Shown here one piece after another: positions 22,620 to 34,519 of a stretch of 64,000 nucleotides of DNA. Every line of letters starts with the position of its first letter. Position 1 is the first letter of the stretch. The notes under the pieces are model-generated. The model was not told the DNA's origin. It searched no databases and saw nothing but the letters and a program-made list of their open reading frames with translations. The stretch spans positions 214,852 through 278,851 of the forward strand of contig JAXIVH010000201.1 of assembly GCA_036785325.1 (NCBI GenBank). The letters run 5' to 3'. A program made the translations under genes and the position numbers. This DNA is from Urophycis tenuis (taxonomy: Eukaryota; Chordata; Actinopteri; Gadiformes; Phycidae).

Positions 22620-22720
22620 GGTTAGGGTTAGGGGTTAGGGTTAGGGTTAGGGTTAGGGGTTAGGGTTAGGGTTAGGGGTTAGGGGTTAGGGTTAGGGTTA
22701 GGGTTAGGGGTTAGGGTTAG
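22598..22720 (+). repeat. Purest interstitial TTAGGG run
   Basis: Six perfect TTAGGG units at 22598-22633, then alternating TTAGGG and TTAGGGG to about 22720. TTAGGG is the vertebrate telomere repeat. The G-rich strand is +, which for a true chromosome end would place the terminus to the right. Four or more G3 tracts in a row make G-quadruplex formation plausible. Confidence 0.88.
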
Positions 22721-22721
22721 G

Positions 22722-24643
22722 TTCATTTTAAGTTATCTCGATGATCCCCCCCACCTCATCCAACGACTGGGTAGTTGAATGGGGGATCAAAGGCAGTTGC
22801 GCACGCCAATATCTAGTCATCCGCAGCTCTCTTTTCCCATATCACTAAGAATGAAGTAAAATGAAATGGTTATCTGTCTTGTTGTGATATAACCGCTGAT
22901 TTGAAGATATAGACTTGATGGTTTTCTTTGTAACCAAGAATGGAGTAAATGGGATGGTTGTTTGTCTTTTTGTGATATAACCGCTGATTTTGGAATATGG
23001 ACTTGTTTTTCTTTTCCCAAAGGTTTTCTTTGTTCCAAGATGAAGGTCAATCTGGTTTGATTGAAAATACTTCAATGCATTGGTATATTTATTTATTTGA
23101 ATAAAGAGGAGTCACAGCTGGAGTGAGACTTTTCTTCATCAGTAGTGGACCCTGGGATCATAGGGTGTTTCTGGCCATTGTCACTATACACCCTCACCCA
23201 AGGGAGGCCCCCCCGAGAGTGATCAATTCTCAAGGTGTGTCGGTTCCGAAATGGAATTGGTATTGGGTTTAAACAATTTTGCAATTTCCCAGCTTGGGAT
23301 TAATAAAGTATTTTCTATTCTATTCTATTCCAAACTTTTTTAGGAGTGCTCATTTGTCGAGGTAACCTCGAGGTAAGTAAAGGTAAGTAAAACACTTTTT
23401 AGGATACATTGTTTTAGTTATGGAGAACAAGAAGGGGGGCACATACTTACCTCCTGACCAGCACAAACCAGTTGTTAACACCGCTAGGTAGCCCTGGTTT
23501 GGCCAATCAGGGTCGGAGCTTGGTTCTTGTCCTCTGTTGGGTCCAGATGAACTAATAGGAAAACGGGGGTACGAAGGACCGAGGCCAGCCGTGACAAAAC
23601 ACTGCCTCCACGGTCCCCCAATGCATCTGTCTTCAGCGATGGGTGTCCAGACCTAGGAAAGACCAAGACCAGCCCCGTCCAGCGGTGCCTTCCCAGTCGG
23701 TCCCAGGGTAGGAAAGGCCAAGGCCAGCCGCGACTAAGCACTGCCTCCCTGGCCCCTCCAGGACCCCATGCCGAACAGCCTGTTAAAAACAATTCCTGTG
23801 CCCCATACACCGCGCGACTACAGAGATTGTGTAGGAAGTTGACCTTAGAGAAGACTCAATGGCTTACTTTCCTCACCCAAAACAACAATTTCTTGGGGTA
23901 GTCTATTCTCGCCGTAGGTACTTCGGTAATGGTTTTTTTTGCGCGCAAAGTTTTCCGGTTGAAATGCATAATGGGGAATTGGCTTGTTCCTCCAATACGC
24001 CAAGTGTAGGTTAGGGTTAGGTTTAGGGGTTAGGGTTAAGGTTAGGGCTGAGGTTAGGGTTAGGTTTAAGGTTAGGGTTGAGGTTAGGGTTGGGGTTATG
24101 GCTGAGGTTAAGGTTAGGGTTGAGGTTAGGGTTAGTGTTATGGATAAGGTTAGGGTTAAGTGTTAGGGCCAAGGTTAGGGTGAATGTCAGGGCTAAGGTT
24201 GGGGCCAAGGTTAGGGTTGAGATAGGGTTAGGGGTTAGGGGGTTAGGGGTTAGGTTTAGGGATTAGGGTCTGGGTTAGGGTTAGGGCCAAGGTCAGGGTT
24301 GAGGTTAGGGTTAAGGTTAGGGTTAGGGCTAGGGCTTAGGGTTAGGGTTAAGGTTAGGGTTAGGGCTAAGGTTAGGGTTGGGGCTAAGGCTAGGTTTAAG
24401 GTTAGGGTTAGGGTTGGGGCTAAGGTTAGGGCTAAGGTTAGGGTCAAGGTAAGGGTTAATGTCAGGGCTAAGGTTGGGGCCAAGGTTAGGGTTGAGTTAG
24501 GGTTAGGGCTAAGGTTAGGTCTATGGTTAGGGTTGGGTTAGGGTTAAGGCCAAGGTAAGGGTTAGTGTCCGGGCTAAGGTTGGTGTCAAGGTTAACGTTG
24601 AGTTAGGGTTAGGGCTAAGGTTAGGCCTATGGTTAGGGTTGGG
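22722..24643 (+). repeat. Divergent older copy of the composite unit (Q-T)
   Basis: Matches module Q from AGTTATCTCGATGA onward but with many substitutions and indels. It duplicates the segment containing GATATAACCGCTGATTT (near 22887 and 22976). It lacks about 50 bp, present in other copies, between GAGACTTTTCTT and CATCAGTAGTGG. It carries an extra LINE-tail insertion at 23273-23333. Its T part (24008-24643) is shorter and arranged differently. It joins the TTAGGG run directly at 22722, with no P module. Confidence 0.85.
23273..23333 (+). mobile_element. LINE/SINE 3'-tail insertion
   Basis: GCAATTTCCCAGCTTGGGA followed by TTAATAAAGTATTTT and (CTATT)n. This is the + strand version of the tail type seen on the minus strand in module P. 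It is absent from all other Q modules, which read GGGTTTAAGCTTTTTTAGG here, so it is a private insertion into the divergent copy. Only the tail is present. Confidence 0.65.
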
Positions 24644-26779
24644 TTCGTTAGAGTTATCTCGATGACCCCCCCCACCTCATCCAACGACTCGGTAGTTGAA
24701 TAGGGGATCAAAGGCAGTTGCACTCGCCAATATCTAGTCATCCGCAGCTCTCTTTTCCCATATTACCAAGAATGAAGTAAAACGAAATGGTTATCTGTCT
24801 TGTTGTGATATAACCGCTGATTTGGAGATATAGACTTGTTTTTCCTTTTCCCAAAGGTTTTCTTTGTTCCAAGATGGAGGTCAATCTAGTTTGATTGAAG
24901 GTACTTCCAATGCATTGGTATATTTACTTATTTGAATAAAGACGAGTCACAGCTGGAGTGAGACTTTTCTTTTCCATTTCTATTTTAGTATAAACGTGCT
25001 ATCGAAATATTAGGACACGTCATCAGTAGTGGACCCTGGGATCATAGGGTGTTTCTGGCCATTGTCACTATACACCCTCACCCAAGGGAGGCCCCCCCGA
25101 GAGTGATCAATTCTCAAGGTGTGTCGTTTCCGAAATGGAATTGGTATTGGGTTTAAGCTTTTTTAGGAGTGATCATTTGTTGAGGTAACGTCGAGGTAAG
25201 TAAAGGTAAGTAAAACACTTTTTAGGATACATTGTTTTGGTTATGGAGAGGAGGGGGCACATACTTACCCCCTGACCAGCACAAACCAGTTGTTAACACC
25301 GCTAGGTAGCCCTGGTTTGGCCAATCAGGGCCGGAGCTTGGTTCTTGTCCTCTGTTGGGTCCAGATGAACTAGCAGAAAACTGGGGTCACGAAGGACCGA
25401 GGCCAGCCGTGACAAAGCACTGCCTCCACGGTCCCCCAATGCAGCTATCCTCAGCGATGGGTGTCCAGACCTAGGAAAGACCAAGACCAGCCCCGACCAG
25501 CGGTGCCTTCCCAGTCGGTCCCAGGGTAGGAAAGGCCAAGGCCAGCCGCGACTAAGCACTGCCTCCCTGGCCCCTCCAGGACCCCATGCCGAACAGCCTG
25601 TTAATAACAATTCCTGTGCCCCATACACCGCGCGACTACAGAGATTGTGTAGGAAGTTGACCTTAGAGAAGACTCAATGGCTTACTTTCCTCACCCAAAA
25701 CAACAATTTCTTGGGGTAGTCTATTCTCGCCGTAGGTACTTCGGTAATGGGTTTTTTTTTTTTTTAAGTTTTCCGGATGAAATGCATGCTGGGTAATTGT
25801 CTTCTTCCTCCAATATGTCAAGTGTAGGTTAAGGTTAGGGTAGATTTAGGGGTAGAGTTAGCAGTTAACCTTAATGTTAGGTTTGAAGTAAATGGGAGGG
25901 GTTGCGGTTAGGGTTAGGGTTAGGGCTGAGGTTAGGGTTAGGTATAAGGTTACGGTTTAGGGTTAAGGTTAGGGTTAAGGTTAGGGTTACGTTTAGGGCT
26001 AAGGTTAGGGCTAAGGTTAGAGTAAGGGTTAGGGTTAGCGTTACGGTTAGGGTAAGGTTAGGGTTAGGGTTAGAGGTTAGGGGTTAGGGGTTAGGGTTAA
26101 GATGAGGGCTGAGGTTAGGGTTAAGGTTAGGGCTGAGGTTAGGGTTAGGTTTAAGGTTAGGGATAAGGTTAGGGTTGGGGTTACGGCTGAAATTGGGGTT
26201 AAGGTTAGGGTTGAGGTTAGTGTTAGTGTTATGGATAAGGTTAGGTTAAGTGTTAGGGCCAAGGTTAGGGTTAAGGTTATGGTTAAGATTAGGGTTAGGG
26301 CTAGAATTAGGGTTAGGGCTAAGGTTAGGGTTAGGGTTATGGCTGAGGTTAGGGTTAAGGTTAGGTTTGAGGTTAGTGTTAAGGTTAGGGCCAAGGTTAG
26401 GGTTAGGGTTAAGGTTAGGGTTAGGGCTAAGGTTAGGGTTAGGGTTATGGCTGAGGCTAGGGTTAGGGCTAAAGTTAGGGCAAAGGTTAGAGTTAGGGTT
26501 AGCGTTAGAGTTAGGGTAGGGTTAGTGTTGGAGGTTAGGGTAGGCTTAGGGTTAGAGTTAGAGTAGGGGTTAGGGTTAGAGTTAGAGTAGGGGTTAGGGT
26601 TAGTGTTAAGGCTAAGGTTAGGGGTTGAGGTTAGTGTTAAGATTAGGGCCAAGGTAAGGGTTAGTGTTAGAGTTGAGTTAGGGTTAGGGCTAAGGTTAGG
26701 CCTATGGTTAGGGTTGGGGTTGAGGTTATCCCTAGGGTTAGAGTTAGAGCTAGAGATTGAGGAAGGTAGAGTCAAGGTG
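24644..26779 (+). repeat. Composite unit 4 (Q-T)
   Basis: Q at 24644-25825 is entered straight from telomere-like sequence (GGGTTGGGTTCGTTAGAG), with no P module. T at 25826-26779. A private T-run expansion follows GTAATGGG near 25748. Minus-strand 108-codon frame at 25302-25628. Confidence 0.88.
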
Positions 26780-29555
26780 AGACAGTCTGTACGGACTGAA
26801 CTCACCCCCGCCGGATCGGGCTAGTACACTCTATCTCCCCCAACTCCCTCATTTCCATGAGGGAAGACAGGGGAGAAGAGATGGGAGGAGTATATATATT
26901 TAATATATATTTTTTTAGTAAATAAATACATCGAGAGACTCACCGCTGGAGTGGGTTTTAATCTTTGTATTCAAGGTTGTTCCTCCTCTTTTGATTCCTC
27001 GCTGGTGGTGCGTCGTCTCCACCTAGTGGTCGTTTTGTGAAGAAGAGTTATAGAAATAGAAATAGAAATACTCTATTGTTCCCAGGTTGGGAAATTGCAT
27101 TAATAGGTAAGTAATAATAATAATAATAGGTAATTGCAATAGTTGGTAAGGTAATCTATATTTAATTTATTTATTTATATTTGTATATTTATTTAGTCTA
27201 TTTATTTATTCATTTTTGTTTATTTATTTATTTAGATAAAGAGGATCACAGCTGGAGTGAGTTTTTAGTCTTTGTGTTAAAGGCTGGTTGCCTTCTTTTG
27301 ATTCTTCAGTGGTGGTCCATCGCCTCCATCTAGTGGTCGTTTTGTGAATAACAGTTGGTAAGGTAATATAAATGGGTTGTGTAGAGAGCCCGTTCTTTCG
27401 ATGGCCCTGGCTTGGTTAGGTTCGTTAGAGTTATCTCGATGACCCCCCCCCACCTCATCCAACGACTCGGTAGTTGAATAGGGGATCAAAGGCAGTTGCA
27501 CTCGCCAATATCTAGTCATCCGCAGCTCTCTTTTCCCATATTACCAAGAATGAAGTAAAACGAAATGGTTATCTGTCTTGTTGTGATATAACCGCTGATT
27601 TGGAGATATAGACTTGTTTTTCCTTTTCCCAAAGGTTTTCTTTGTTCCAAGATGGAGGTCAATCTAGTTTGATTGAAGGTACTTCCAATGCATTGGTATA
27701 TTTACTTATTTGAATAAAGACGAGTCACAGCTGGAGTGAGACTTTTCTTTTCCATTTCTATTTTAGTATAAACGTGCTATCGAAATATTAGGACACGTCA
27801 TCAGTAGTGGACCCTGGGATCATAGGGTGTTTCTGGCCATTGTCACTATACACCCTCACCCAAGGGAGGCCCCCCCGAGAGTGATCAATTCTCAAGGTGT
27901 GTCGTTTCCGAAATGGAATTGGTATTGGGTTTAAGCTTTTTTAGGAGTGATCATTTGTTGAGGTAACGTCGAGGTAAGTAAAGGTAAGTAAAACACTTTT
28001 TAGGATACATTGTTTTGGTTATGGAGAGGAGGGGGCACATACTTACCCCCTGACCAGCACAAACCAGTTGTTAACACCGCTAGGTAGCCCTGGTTTGGCC
28101 AATCAGGGCCGGAGCTTGGTTCTTGTCCTCTGTTGGGTCCAGATGAACTAGCAGAAAACTGGGGTCACGAAGGACCGAGGCCAGCCGTGACAAAGCACTG
28201 CCTCCACGGTCCCCCAATGCAGCTATCCTCAGCGATGGGTGTCCAGACCTAGGAAAGACCAAGACCAGCCCCGACCAGCGGTGCCTTCCCAGTCGGTCCC
28301 AGGGTAGGAAAGGCCAAGGCCAGCCGCGACTAAGCACTGCCTCCCTGGCCCCTCCAGGACCCCATGCCGAACAGCCTGTTAATAACAATTCCTGTGCCCC
28401 ATACACCGCGCGACTACAGAGATTGTGTAGGAAGTTGACCTTAGAGAAGACTCAATGGCTTACTTTCCTCACCCAAAACAACAATTTCTTGGGGTAGTCT
28501 ATTCTCGCCGTAGGTACTTCGGTAATGGGTTTTTTTGTGAAAAGTTTTCCGGATGAAATGCATGCTGGGTAATTGTCTTCTTCCTCCAATATGTCAAGTG
28601 TAGGTTAAGGTTAGGGTAGATTTAGGGGTAGAGTTAGCAGTTAACCTTAACGTTAGGTTTGAAGTAAATGGGAGGGGTTGCGGTTAGGGTTAAGGTTAGG
28701 GCTGAGGTTAGGGTTAGGTATAAGGTTACGGTTTAGGGTTAAGGTTAGGGTTAAGGTTAGGGTTACGGTTAGGGCTAAGGTTAGGGCTAAGGTTAGAGTA
28801 AGGGTTAGGGTTAGCGTTACGGTTAGGGTAAGGTTAGGGTTAGGGTTAGAGGTTAGGGGTTAGGGGTTAGGGTTAAGATGAGGGCTGAGGTTAGGGTTAA
28901 GGTTAGGGCTGAGGTTAGGGTTAGGTTTAAGGTTAGGGATAAGGTTAGGGTTGGGGTTACGGCTGAGATTGGGGTTAAGGTTAGGGTTGAGGTTAGGGTT
29001 AGTGTTATGGATAAGGTTAGGTTAAGTGTTAGGGCCAAGGTTAGGGTTAAGGTTATGGTTAAGATTAGGGTTAGGGCTAGAATTAGGGTTAGGGCTAAGG
29101 TTAGGGTTAGGGTTATGGCTGAGGTTAGGGTTAAGGTTAGGTTTGAGGTTAGTGTTAAGGTTAGGGTTAGTGTTAAGGTTAGGGCCAAGGTTAGGGTTAG
29201 GGCTAAGGTTAGGGTTAGGGTTATGGCTGAGGCTAGGGTTAGGGCTAAAGTTAGGGCAAAGGTTAGAGTTAGGGTTAGCGTTAGAGTTAGGGTAGGGTTA
29301 GTGTTGGAGGTTAGGGTAGGCTTAGGGTTAGAGTTAGAGTAGGGGTTAGGGTTAGAGTTAGAGTAGGGGTTAGGGTTAGTGTTAAGGCTAAGGTTAGGGG
29401 TTGAGGTTAGTGTTAAGATTAGGGCCAAGGTAAGGGTTAGTGTTAGGGTTGAGTTAGGGTTAGGGCTAAGGTTAGGCCTATGGTTAGGGTTGGGGTTGAG
29501 GTTATCCCTAGGGTTAGAGTTAGAGCTAGAGATTGAGGAAGGTAGAGTCAAGGTG
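26780..29555 (+). repeat. Composite unit 5, long form
   Basis: P 26780-27420, Q 27421-28601, T 28602-29555; 2776 bp to the next P start. A private CTTGGTTAGG replaces CTCGGTTAGG at the P/Q border. Minus-strand 108-codon frame at 28080-28406. Confidence 0.9.
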
Positions 29556-32270
29556 AGACAGTCTGTACGGACTGAACTCACCCCCGCCGGATCGGGCTAG
29601 TACACTCTATCTCCCCCAACTCCCTCATTTCCATGAGGGAAGACAGGGGAGAAGAGATGGGAGGAGTATATATATTTAATATATATTTTTTTAGTAAATA
29701 AATACATCGAGAGACTCACCGCTGGAGTGGGTTTTAATCTTTGTATTCAAGGTTGTTCCTCCTCTTTTGATTCCTCGCTGGTGGTGCGTCGTCTCCACCT
29801 AGTGGTCGTTTTGTGAAGAAGAGTTATAGAAATAGAAATAGAAATACTCTATTGTTCCCAGGTTGGGAAATTGCATTAATAGGTAAGTAATAATAATAAT
29901 AATAGGTAATTGCAATAGTTGGTAAGGTAATCTATATTTAATTTATTTATTTATATTTGTATATTTATTTAGTCTATTTATTTATTCATTTTTGTTTATT
30001 TATTTATTTAGATAAAGAGGATCACAGCTGGAGTGAGTTTTTAGTCTTTGTGTTAAAGGCTGGTTGCCTTCTTTTGATTCTTCAGTGGTGGTCCATCGCC
30101 TCCATCTAGTGGTCGTTTTGTGAATAACAGTTGGTAAGGTAATATAAATGGGTTGTGTAGAGAGCCCGTTCTTTCGATGGCCCTGGCTCGGTTAGGTTCG
30201 TTAGAGTTATCTCGATGACCCCCCCCCACCTCATCCAACGACTCGGTAGTTGAATAGGGGATCAAAGGCAGTTGCACTCGCCAATATCTAGTCATCTGCA
30301 GCTCTCTTTTCCCATATTACCAAGAATGAAGTAAAACGAACTTGTTGTGATATAACCGCTGATTTGGAGATATAGACTTGTTTTTCCTTTTCCCAAAGGT
30401 TTTCTTTGTTCCAAGATGGAGGTCAATCTAGTTTGATTGAAGGTACTTCCAATGCATTGGTATATTTACTTATTTGAATAAAGACGAGTCACAGCTGGAG
30501 TGAGACTTTTCTTTTCCATTTCTATTTTAGTATAAACGTGCTATCGAAATATTAGGACACGTCATCAGTAGTGGACCCTGGGATCATAGGGTGTTTCTGG
30601 CCATTGTCACTATACACCCTCACCCAAGGGAGGCCCCCCCGAGAGTGATCAATTCTCAAGGTGTGTCGTTTCCGAAATGGAATTGGTATTGGGTTTAAGC
30701 TTTTTTAGGAGTGATCATTTGTTGAGGTAACGTCGAGGTAAGTAAAGGTAAGTAAAACACTTTTTAGGATACATTGTTTTGGTTATGGAGAGGAGGGGGC
30801 ACATACTTACCCCCTGACCAGCACAAACCAGTTGTTAACACCGCTAGGTAGCCCTGGTTTGGCCAATCAGGGCCGGAGCTTGGTTCTTGTCCTCTGTTGG
30901 GTCCAGATGAACTAGCAGAAAACTGGGGTCACGAAGGACCGAGGCCAGCCGTGACAAAGCACTGCCTCCACGGTCCCCCAATGCAGCTATCCTCAGCGAT
31001 GGGTGTCCAGACCTAGGAAAGACCAAGACCAGCCCCGACCAGCGGTGCCTTCCCAGTCGGTCCCAGGGTAGGAAAGGCCAAGGCCAGCCGCGACTAAGCA
31101 CTGCCTCCCTGGCCCCTCCAGGACCCCATGCCGAACAGCCTGTTAATAACAATTCCTGTGCCCCATACACCGCGCGACTACAGAGATTGTGTAGGAAGTT
31201 GACCTTAGAGAAGACTCAATGGCTTACTTTCCTCACCCAAAACAACAATTTATTGGGGTAGTCTATTCTCGCCGTAGGTACTTCGGTAATGGGTTTTTTT
31301 GTGAAAAGTTTTCCGGATGAAATGCATGCTGGGTAAGTGTCTTCTTCCTCCAATATGTCAAGTGTAGGTTAAGGTTAGGGTAGATTTAGGGGTAGAGTTA
31401 GCAGTTAACCTTAACGTTAGGTTTGAAGTAAATGGGAGGGGTTGCGGTTAGGGTTAAGGTTAGGGCTGAGGTTAGGGTTAGGTATAAGGTTACGGTTTAG
31501 GGTTAAGGTTAGGGTTAAGGTTAGGGTTACGGTTAGGGCTAAGGTTAGGGCTAAGGTTAGAGTAAGGGTTAGGGTTAGCGTTACGGTTAGGGTAAGGTTA
31601 GGGTTAGGGTTAGAGGTTAGGGGTTAGGGGTTAGGGTTAAGATGAGGGCTGAGGTTAGGGTTAAGGTTAGGGCTGAGGTTAGGGTTAGGTTTAAGGTTAG
31701 GGATAAGGTTAGGGTTGGGGTTACGGCTGAGATTGGGGTTAAGGTTAGGGTTGAGGTTAGGGTTAGTGTTATGGATAAGGTTAGGTTAAGTGTTAGGGCC
31801 AAGGTTAGGGTTAAGGTTAGGGTTAGGGCTAGAATTAGGGTTAGGGCTAAGGTTAGGGTTAGGGTTATGGCTGAGGTTAGGGTTAAGGTTAGGTTTGAGG
31901 TTAGGGTTAGTGTTAAGGTTAGGGTTAGTGTTAAGGTTAGGGCCAAGGTTAGGGTTAGGGTTAAGGTTAGGGTTAGGGCTAAGGTTAGGGTTAGGGTTAT
32001 GGCTGAGGCTAGGGTTAGGGCTAAAGTTAGGGCAAAGGTTAGAGTTAGGGTTAGCGTTAGAGTTAGGGTAGGGTTAGTGTTGGAGGTTAGGGTAGGCTTA
32101 GGGTTAGACTTAGAGTAGGGGTTAGGGTTAGAGTTAGAGTAGGGGTTAGGGTTAGTGTTAAGGCTAAGGTTAGGGGTTGAGGTTAGTGTTAAGATTAGGG
32201 CCAAGGTAAGGGTTAGTGTTAGGGTTGAGTTAGGGTTAGGGCTAAGGTTAGGCCTATGGTTAGGGTTGGG
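29556..32270 (+). repeat. Composite unit 6, long form
   Basis: P 29556-30196, Q 30197-31365, T 31366-32270. A 12-bp deletion in Q near 30340 removes the ATGGTTATCTGT stretch found in the other copies. The T module has the GTTAGACTTAGAG variant shared with unit 7. It ends in the short-form junction GGGTTGGGTTCG. Confidence 0.9.
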
Positions 32271-34519
32271 TTCGTTAGAGTTATCTCGATGACCCCCCCC
32301 ACCTCATCCAACGACTCGGTAGTTGAATAGGGGATCAAAGGCAGTTGCACTCGCCAATATCTAGTCATCCGCAGCTCTCTTTTCCCATATTACCAAGAAT
32401 GAAGTAAAACGAAATGGTTATCTGTCTTGTTGTGATATAACCGCTGATTTGGAGATATAGACTTGTTTTTCCTTTTCCCAAAGGTTTTCTTTGTTCCAAG
32501 ATGGAGGTCAATCTAGTTTGATTGAAGGTACTTCCAATGCATTGGTATATTTACTTATTTGAATAAAGACGAGTCACAGCTGGAGTGAGACTTTTCTTTT
32601 CCATTTCTATTTTAGTATAAACGTGCTATCGAAATATTAGGACACGTCATCAGTAGTGGACCCTGGGATCATAGGGTGTTTCTGGCCATTGTCACTATAC
32701 ACCCTCACCCAAGGGAGGCCCCCCCGAGAGTGATCAATTCTCAAGGTGTGTCGTTTCCGAAATGGAATTGGTATTGGGTTTAAGCTTTTTTAGGAGTGAT
32801 CATTTGTTGAGGTAACGTCGAGGTAAGTAAAGGTAAGTAAAACACTTTTTAGGATACATTGTTTTGGTTATGGAGAGGAGGGGGCACATACTTACCCCCT
32901 GACCAGCACAAACCAGTTGTTAACACCGCTAGGTAGCCCTGGTTTGGCCAATCAGGGCCGGAGCTTGGTTCTTGTCCTCTGTTGGGTCCAGATGAACTAG
33001 CAGAAAACTGGGGTCACGAAGGACCGAGGCCAGCCGTGACAAAGCACTGCCTCCACGGTCCCCCAATGCAGCTATCCTCAGCGATGGGTGTCCAGACCTA
33101 GGAAAGACCAAGACCAGCCCCGACCAGCGGTGCCTTCCCAGTCGGTCCCAGGGTAGGAAAGGCCAAGGCCAGCCGCGACTAAGCACTGCCTCCCTGGCCC
33201 CTCCAGGACCCCATGCCGAACAGCCTGTTAATAACAATTCCTGTGCCCCATACACCGCGCGACTACAGAGATTGTGTAGGAAGTTGACCTTAGAGAAGAC
33301 TCAATGGCTTACTTTCCTCACCCAAAACAACAATTTCTTGGGGTAGTCTATTCTCGCCGTAGGTACTTCGGTAATGGGTTTTTTTGTGAAAAGTTTTCCG
33401 GATGAAATGCATGCTGGGTAATTGTCTTCTTCCTCCAATATGTCAAGTGTAGGTTAAGGTTAGGGTAGATTTAGGGGTAGAGTTAGCAGTTAACCTTAAC
33501 GTTAGGTTTGAAGTAAATGGGAGGGGTTGCGGTTAGGGTTAAGGTTAGGGCTGAGGTTAGGGTTAGCCCTAACCGTAACCCTAACCTTAACCCTAACCTT
33601 AACCCTAAACCGTATAAGGTTACGGTTTAGGGTTAAGGTTAGGGTTAAGGTTAGGGTTACGGTTAGGGCTAAGGTTAGGGCTAAGGTTAGAGTAAGGGTT
33701 AAGGTTAGCGTTACGGTTAGGGTAAGGTTAGGGTTAGGGTTAGAGGTTAGGGGTTAGGGGTTAGGGTTAAGATGAGGGCTGAGGTTAGGGTTAAGGTTAG
33801 GGGTTAGGGGTTAGGGTTAAGATGAGGGCTGAGGTTAGGGTTAAGGTTAGGGTTAGGGTTAGAGGTTAGGGGTTAGGGGTTAGGGTTAAGATGAGGGCTG
33901 AGGTTAGGGTTAAGGTTAGGGCTGAGGTTAGGGTTAGGTTTAAGGTTAGGGATAAGGTTAGGGTTGGGGTTACGGCTGAGATTGGGGTTAAGGTTAGGGT
34001 TGAGGTTAGGGTTAGTGTTATGGATAAGGTTAGGTTAAGTGTTAGGGCCAAGGTTAGGGTTAAGGTTAGGGTTAGGGCTAGAATTAGGGTTAGGGCTAAG
34101 GTTAGGGTTAGGGTTATGGCTGAGGTTAGGGTTAAGGTTAGGTTTGAGGTTAGGGTTAGTGTTAAGGTTAGGGTTAGTGTTAAGGTTAGGGCCAAGGTTA
34201 GGGTTAGGGTTAAGGTTAGGGTTAGGGCTAAGGTTAGGGTTAGGGTTATGGCTGAGGCTAGGGTTAGGGCTAAAGTTAGGGCAAAGGTTAGAGTTAGGGT
34301 TAGCGTTAGAGTTAGGGTAGGGTTAGTGTTGGAGGTTAGGGTAGGCTTAGGGTTAGACTTAGAGTAGGGGTTAGGGTTAGAGTTAGAGTAGGGGTTAGGG
34401 TTAGTGTTAAGGCTAAGGTTAGGGGTTGAGGTTAGTGTTAAGATTAGGGCCAAGGTAAGGGTTAGTGTTAGGGTTGAGTTAGGGTTAGGGCTAAGGTTAG
34501 GCCTATGGTTAGGGTTGGG
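32271..34519 (+). repeat. Composite unit 7, short form
   Basis: Q 32271-33450, T 33451-34519, no P. It is 2249 bp to the same point in unit 8. T contains a 50-bp inverted duplication (33565-33670) and three tandem copies of a block of about 50-60 bp containing AAGATGAGGGCTGAGG (at about 33769, 33819 and 33888). Confidence 0.9.
33565..33670. repeat. 50-bp perfect inverted repeat in telomere-like DNA (copy 1)
   Basis: 33565-33614 is the exact reverse complement of 33621-33670, with a 6-base centre TAAGGT. Other units read straight through (GGTTAGGTATAAGGTTACGG), so the left arm is an insertion templated by the right arm. This is the only place where the C-rich strand (CCCTAA) is on + over a long run. 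Confidence 0.92.
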
